Shown here: positions 4,406-7,572 of the stretch, one piece after another
How the letters are laid out: each line of letters opens with the position of its first letter
How positions within the stretch are numbered: position 1 is the stretch's first letter
DNA from: CAYVAP01 sp964343195
Lineage (GTDB): Bacteria > Bacteroidota > Bacteroidia > J057
Reading direction: 5' to 3'
Length of the DNA: 7,572 nt
NCBI GenBank assembly: GCA_964343195.1
Contig: CAYFIR010000198.1
Location: 1-7,572 of the forward strand
Translations under genes and position numbers: made by a program
Notes under the pieces: model-generated
The model's input: only the letters and a program-made list of their open reading frames with translations
Database searches by the model: none
Told to the model about the DNA's origin: nothing

Positions 4406-7309
4406 ATGCTAAAGCATCCCGATTCCTTTGATAAACGCCACCTTGGCCCGACTTCTTCGGAAGTAGAATATATGCTGGAGACCATAGGTGCCGATTCGTT
4501 AGATAAGTTAATCGAAGAAACTGTTCCTGCTGGTATCCGGCTCAAACAGGACCTGACACCTCGTGAGGCCATGACGGAGCATCAGTATCTGGCACGCCTG
4601 AAAAAGCTGGCGCAGAAAAACAGGCTGTTTCGCTCCTATATTGGGCAGGGGTATTACGATACGATTACCCCTTCCGTTATCCTGCGGAATATTTTTGAAA
4701 ATCCAGGTTGGTACACTCAGTACACACCCTATCAGGCCGAGATCGCCCAGGGGCGTCTGGAAGCGTTGCTGAACTACCAGACCATGGTCAGCGACCTGAC
4801 CGGGTTGCCGGTGGCGAATGCTTCCCTGTTGGATGAAGCAACTGCTGCCGCTGAAGCCATGGCCATGACCTATGGCCAGAAAAAGAAAAAAGACCGCAAG
4901 TCTGCTGCCAATACCCTCCTGGTGGCTGACACTCTGTTTCCGCAGACCATCTCAGTACTGCGCACACGTGCTGAGGCGGTCGGAATAGATATCAAGATCC
5001 AGGCTCCCGGTAGCTTTGAAATCGATGACTCGGTATTTGCGGCTATTGTCCAGTATCCTGATGCCAGTGGCTCTGTAGAGGACTTTCACGCACTTTCAGA
5101 GCAACTTCACGCCCAGAACAGCTACCTGATAGTAGCGGCAGACCTTATGAGCCTGGCAGTGCTAAAAGCCCCGGGAGAATGGGGAGCAGACGTCGTGTTG
5201 GGATCAGCACAGCGGTTTGGCGTGCCAATGGGCTATGGGGGACCGCATGCCGCGTATTTTGCTACTAAAGACGAGTTCCTTCGTCAGATTCCCGGACGAA
5301 TCATCGGGGTTTCAGTCGATCGAAATGGGAATGCGGCCCTGCGGATGGCCTTACAAACCCGTGAGCAGCACATTCGCCGGGACAAGGCAACTTCCAATAT
5401 CTGCACTGCCCAGGCGCTACTGGCCATCATGGCCTCCATGTATGCTGTCTATCACGGCCCCAAAGGGATTCAGGCCATCGCCGAGAGAATCCATAACCTC
5501 ACCCGCCTGCTGGCACTTTCCTTACAGGATATCGGTGAAAATGCTGAAAATCAGTCATTTTTCGATACCCTTACCTTCAGTCTCAAGACTAAAAGTGAGG
5601 CTGAACGATTGCAACACATTGCCCTGCAGCATGAAGTAAATTTCTGCTATCATGAAGACGGGCGTGTCAGCATCTCGCTGGATGAGGCAGCTGGAATAGA
5701 TGACGTAGAGAAAATTGTCTCCATCTTCGCAGAATGGAAGGGAAATAACGCGCCACAGGTTGACCCTTCCCGCCTGGAAAAATCTGCCTCGGTCATTCCG
5801 ACGGGGCTTGGGCGTGAGACCCCCTACCTGACCCATCCGGTGTTCAATGAGTACCATAGTGAGACTGCTATGATGCGCTATATCAAGCGCCTCGAAAATC
5901 GCGACCTCTCGCTCAATACCGCCATGATTCCCCTTGGCTCCTGTACCATGAAACTCAACGCCGCTACGGAATTGATGCCCGTTAGCTGGCCCGAGTTCAG
6001 CAAACTGCATCCCTTCGTGCCAGGGGATCAGGCGGAGGGCTATTCGCAGCTAATCGAAGAGTTGGGACAGGACCTATGTGAGATCACAGGCTTTGCGGGT
6101 ATGTCCTTCCAGCCAAACTCTGGTGCCCAGGGAGAATATGCTGGTTTGATGGTCATCCGGGCCTATCACCATTCTCACGGAGAAACCCAGCGCAAAGTGG
6201 CGCTTATCCCTGAGTCTGCCCACGGAACCAATCCAGCCTCTGCTGTCATGGCGGGCATGTCTGTAGTGGTGGTGAAGTGCGACGAGATGGGCAACATCGA
6301 CATGGAGGACCTTGAGGCCAAGGCCGAAAAACACAAGGAGGTCCTTTCCTGTATGATGATTACCTATCCCTCTACCCATGGAGTGTTTGAAGAGGAAGTG
6401 GTGCGTGCCATCGAAATCGTGCACGAGCGAGGTGGTCAGGTGTACATGGATGGTGCCAATATGAATGCCCAGGTGGGACTTACCAGCCCGGGCTTTATCG
6501 GGGCGGATGTTTGCCACCTCAACCTGCACAAGACCTTTGCGATCCCCCACGGTGGGGGAGGCCCGGGTATGGGACCTATTGGAGTAGCAGAGCATTTGGT
6601 GCCTTTTTTACCGGGACATGAGCTGGTAAAAACTGGGGGAGATCAGGCCATTTCAGCCGTATCGGCTACCCCATATGGGAGCGCGAGTATTCTATTGATT
6701 TCTTATGGCTATCTCAAAATGCTTGGTAGCAAAGGCGCCAAAGACGCTTCTGTTTATGCCATTCTGAATGCCAACTATATGAAGTCGCGCCTGGAGGGAG
6801 CCTATCCGGTACTGTTCCAGGGAGAATCAGGGCGTGTCGCTCATGAGTTTATTTTGGACCTGCGGGCTTTCAAAAAACTGGGACTGGAAGTCGACGACAT
6901 CACCAAACGACTGATTGACTATGGTTTCCATGCTCCTACCGTTAGCTGGCCTGTAGCAGGTACCATCATGATTGAACCTACTGAAAGTGAGCCATTGCAG
7001 GAGCTTGACCGCTTCTGTGACGCTATGCTGGCGATTCGGGAAGAGGTACGTGAGGTGGAACTAGGGACAGCTGACCCTGAAAGCAATGTCCTGAAAAACG
7101 CTCCGCACACCATGGCGGAGGTGACCTCAAATGTGTGGGAGCACAAATACGACCGTCAGAAAGCTGCATTCCCGGTGATGGGGCTATATCAGAACAAGTT
7201 CTGGCCAGCCGTCTCCCGGGTAAATAACACCTTTGGAGATCGCAACGTGGTTTGTACCTGCCCTCCACTTTCGGCTTACGAAGAGGAGCAGGCCGAGGCA
7301 TTGGCCTAG
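4406..7309 (+). CDS. gcvP: Glycine dehydrogenase (decarboxylating), P-protein
   Basis: A 967-residue single-chain P-protein of the glycine cleavage system. It decarboxylates glycine with pyridoxal phosphate and passes the aminomethyl group to the lipoyl arm of H-protein (GcvH), acting in the cytoplasm with GcvT and GcvL. The length fits the fused alpha-beta form, not the split gcvPA/gcvPB form. The N-terminal half begins with FDKRHLGPTSSEVEYML (8-24) and holds YIGQGYYDT (78-86), YTPYQAEIAQGR (106-117) and MGYGGPHAAYFA (275-286). The C-terminal half holds IPLGSCTMKLNA (508-519), QPNSGAQGEYAGL (569-581), ESAHGTNPASA (603-613) and the cofactor site LNLHKTFAIPHGGGGPG, where K709 is the expected PLP Schiff-base lysine. 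No frameshift or missing block is seen. The start at 4406 gives the usual N-terminus; there is no strong Shine-Dalgarno, as is common in Bacteroidota. gcvT and gcvH are not next to it. A short hairpin and a MITE-like element follow the stop. Confidence 0.97.
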   Translation: MLKHPDSFDKRHLGPTSSEVEYMLETIGADSLDKLIEETVPAGIRLKQDLTPREAMTEHQYLARLKKLAQKNRLFRSYIGQGYYDTITPSVILRNIFENPGWYTQYTPYQAEIAQGRLEALLNYQTMVSDLTGLPVANASLLDEATAAAEAMAMTYGQKKKKDRKSAANTLLVADTLFPQTISVLRTRAEAVGIDIKIQAPGSFEIDDSVFAAIVQYPDASGSVEDFHALSEQLHAQNSYLIVAADLMSLAVLKAPGEWGADVVLGSAQRFGVPMGYGGPHAAYFATKDEFLRQIPGRIIGVSVDRNGNAALRMALQTREQHIRRDKATSNICTAQALLAIMASMYAVYHGPKGIQAIAERIHNLTRLLALSLQDIGENAENQSFFDTLTFSLKTKSEAERLQHIALQHEVNFCYHEDGRVSISLDEAAGIDDVEKIVSIFAEWKGNNAPQVDPSRLEKSASVIPTGLGRETPYLTHPVFNEYHSETAMMRYIKRLENRDLSLNTAMIPLGSCTMKLNAATELMPVSWPEFSKLHPFVPGDQAEGYSQLIEELGQDLCEITGFAGMSFQPNSGAQGEYAGLMVIRAYHHSHGETQRKVALIPESAHGTNPASAVMAGMSVVVVKCDEMGNIDMEDLEAKAEKHKEVLSCMMITYPSTHGVFEEEVVRAIEIVHERGGQVYMDGANMNAQVGLTSPGFIGADVCHLNLHKTFAIPHGGGGPGMGPIGVAEHLVPFLPGHELVKTGGDQAISAVSATPYGSASILLISYGYLKMLGSKGAKDASVYAILNANYMKSRLEGAYPVLFQGESGRVAHEFILDLRAFKKLGLEVDDITKRLIDYGFHAPTVSWPVAGTIMIEPTESEPLQELDRFCDAMLAIREEVREVELGTADPESNVLKNAPHTMAEVTSNVWEHKYDRQKAAFPVMGLYQNKFWPAVSRVNNTFGDRNVVCTCPPLSAYEEEQAEALA

Positions 7310-7330
7310 TGGAGCAAGTTCGGAGTTTCC
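7307..7330 (+). repeat. Post-stop element, copy 3 (gcvP)
   Basis: The stop TAG is followed by spacer TGGAGC and the 15-mer AAGTTCGGAGTTTCC. Spacer and stop match the NYN gene's 3' end exactly, and the 15-mer matches the 401-residue gene's 3' end exactly. It thus bridges the other two copies. Two heptads, AGTTCGG (7317-7323) and AGTTTCC (7324-7330), keep the same phase as the tandem array behind the NYN gene. Confidence 0.8.
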
Positions 7331-7346
7331 CGCTTCGCGGGATTTC
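7328..7346 (+). terminator. Short GC hairpin after gcvP, weak terminator candidate
   Basis: TCCCGC (7328-7333) pairs with GCGGGA (7337-7342) around a TTC loop and is followed by only TTTC. The stem is stable but the T-tract is poor. It overlaps the end of the post-stop element and lies 19 nt after the gcvP stop. A better T-tract occurs further on, at 7465-7470. Confidence 0.4.
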
Positions 7347-7401
7347 GCTGTGCTCAACGTGGTCAGAAGTTTACTGTATTTTTAAATGAGTAATGCGAAT
7401 C

Positions 7402-7470
7402 AAGGGTTGTGATCATGGTCTTTTAGAGGCGAACCTGCGGGTCGCCTCTACCGTGCTACAGCCCTTTTTT
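7402..7470 (+). terminator. Alternative terminator-like fold inside the MITE-like element
   Basis: AAGGGTTGTG (7402-7411) can pair with TACAGCCCTT (7457-7466), with two G-U pairs. This encloses the hairpin at 7424-7450, and a T-run (7465-7470) lies at the 3' edge. This looks like a branched intrinsic terminator on the plus strand, in the right place for gcvP. It competes with pairing of the terminal inverted repeats, because both use 7402-7408. Confidence 0.4.
7424..7450. repeat. Inner hairpin of the MITE-like element
   Basis: TAGAGGCGA (7424-7432) pairs perfectly with TCGCCTCTA (7442-7450). After one A-G mismatch, two more C-G pairs close a 3-nt TGC loop. Nested inside the outer inverted repeat, it gives the whole element a two-tier cruciform shape. 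Confidence 0.85.
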
Positions 7471-7500
7471 GGGGGTGAACCCTTGATTCGCATGAGTAAT

Positions 7501-7572
7501 TACTTCGTTCCGCAGGCACTAGTGCACTGACAGATTAATTTCTTAATAAAAAGTGCTAATTTCTTCCTAATC
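7501..7572. other. AT-rich non-coding right flank
   Basis: No gene is visible. The junction with the element forms a 10-bp palindrome, AGTAATTACT (7495-7504), which would have been part of the original target. A second palindrome, GCACTAGTGC, lies at 7516-7525. The sequence then becomes AT-rich toward the window edge, as might be expected near the promoter of a gene outside the window. Confidence 0.4.

Larger units (their letters stand above)
7386..7500. mobile_element. MITE-like element with terminal inverted repeats and target duplication
   Basis: Perfect 16-bp inverted repeats bound the unit. The left one is ATGCGAATCAAGGGTT (7393-7408) and the right one is its exact reverse complement (7478-7493). 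The 9-bp direct repeat ATGAGTAAT flanks it (7386-7394 and 7492-7500). Taking the direct repeat as a target duplication gives a 97-bp element (7395-7491) with 14-bp terminal repeats. A 5-bp duplication GAGTA with 16-bp repeats fits equally well. Inside is a second hairpin (7424-7450). There is no coding capacity, so mobility would need a transposase encoded elsewhere. The source family is not identifiable by eye. Confidence 0.75.

Noticed and set aside
5555..6595. Antisense open frames of 151 and 173 codons inside gcvP
   Set aside because: They lie wholly within a highly conserved coding sequence and reflect its codon bias. They show no recognisable domain or start signal.
7516..7525. Palindrome GCACTAGTGC as an operator
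   Set aside because: Ten-base palindromes occur by chance in windows of this size, and no gene start is visible within the window for it to control.

Overview
The window looks like chromosomal DNA of a Bacteroidota bacterium, possibly from the Saprospiria/Cytophagia side of the phylum. The class is inference only. The grounds are a PorV/PorQ-like outer-membrane barrel, weak Shine-Dalgarno sequences, a perfect Bacteroidota-type -7 promoter motif (TAnnTTTG) upstream of gcvP, and intergenic DNA rich in palindromes and short tandem repeats. All four genes end in TAG.

Layout: 1-215 is non-coding and holds a heptanucleotide tandem repeat. 216-1223 (minus) encodes an NYN/LabA-type PIN-like nuclease fused to a cold-shock RNA-binding domain and a very acidic tail. 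1224-1593 is intergenic, with a strong hairpin terminator at 1410-1448. 1594-2418 (minus) encodes a secreted beta-barrel of the PorV/PorQ type. 2419-2837 is intergenic and unusually structured: a GC-rich hairpin, a perfect 30-bp palindrome, and a purine/pyrimidine inverted repeat. 2838-4043 (minus) encodes a secreted 401-residue protein that I cannot place with confidence. 4044-4405 is the divergent promoter region. 4406-7309 (plus) is a full-length gcvP, the glycine-decarboxylating P-protein of the glycine cleavage system. 7310-7572 is intergenic and contains a MITE-like element of about 97 bp with terminal inverted repeats and an apparent 9-bp target duplication.

The genes do not form an obvious pathway. 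gcvP is a housekeeping gene without gcvT or gcvH beside it, the NYN-CSD protein is likely an RNA-processing factor, and the other two are envelope or secreted proteins. The three minus-strand genes have wide gaps between them and are probably separate transcription units.

The most unusual signals are non-coding. (1) Three of the four genes share nearly the same sequence immediately after the stop codon. It is built on an AGTTCGn heptad, and the heptad is expanded into a tandem array behind the NYN gene. (2) A small mobile-looking palindromic element lies behind gcvP and can also fold into a terminator-like hairpin. (3) A cluster of inverted repeats lies between the two secreted-protein genes. 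I found no CRISPR array, tRNA, rRNA, transposase, or recognisable defence or biosynthetic system.
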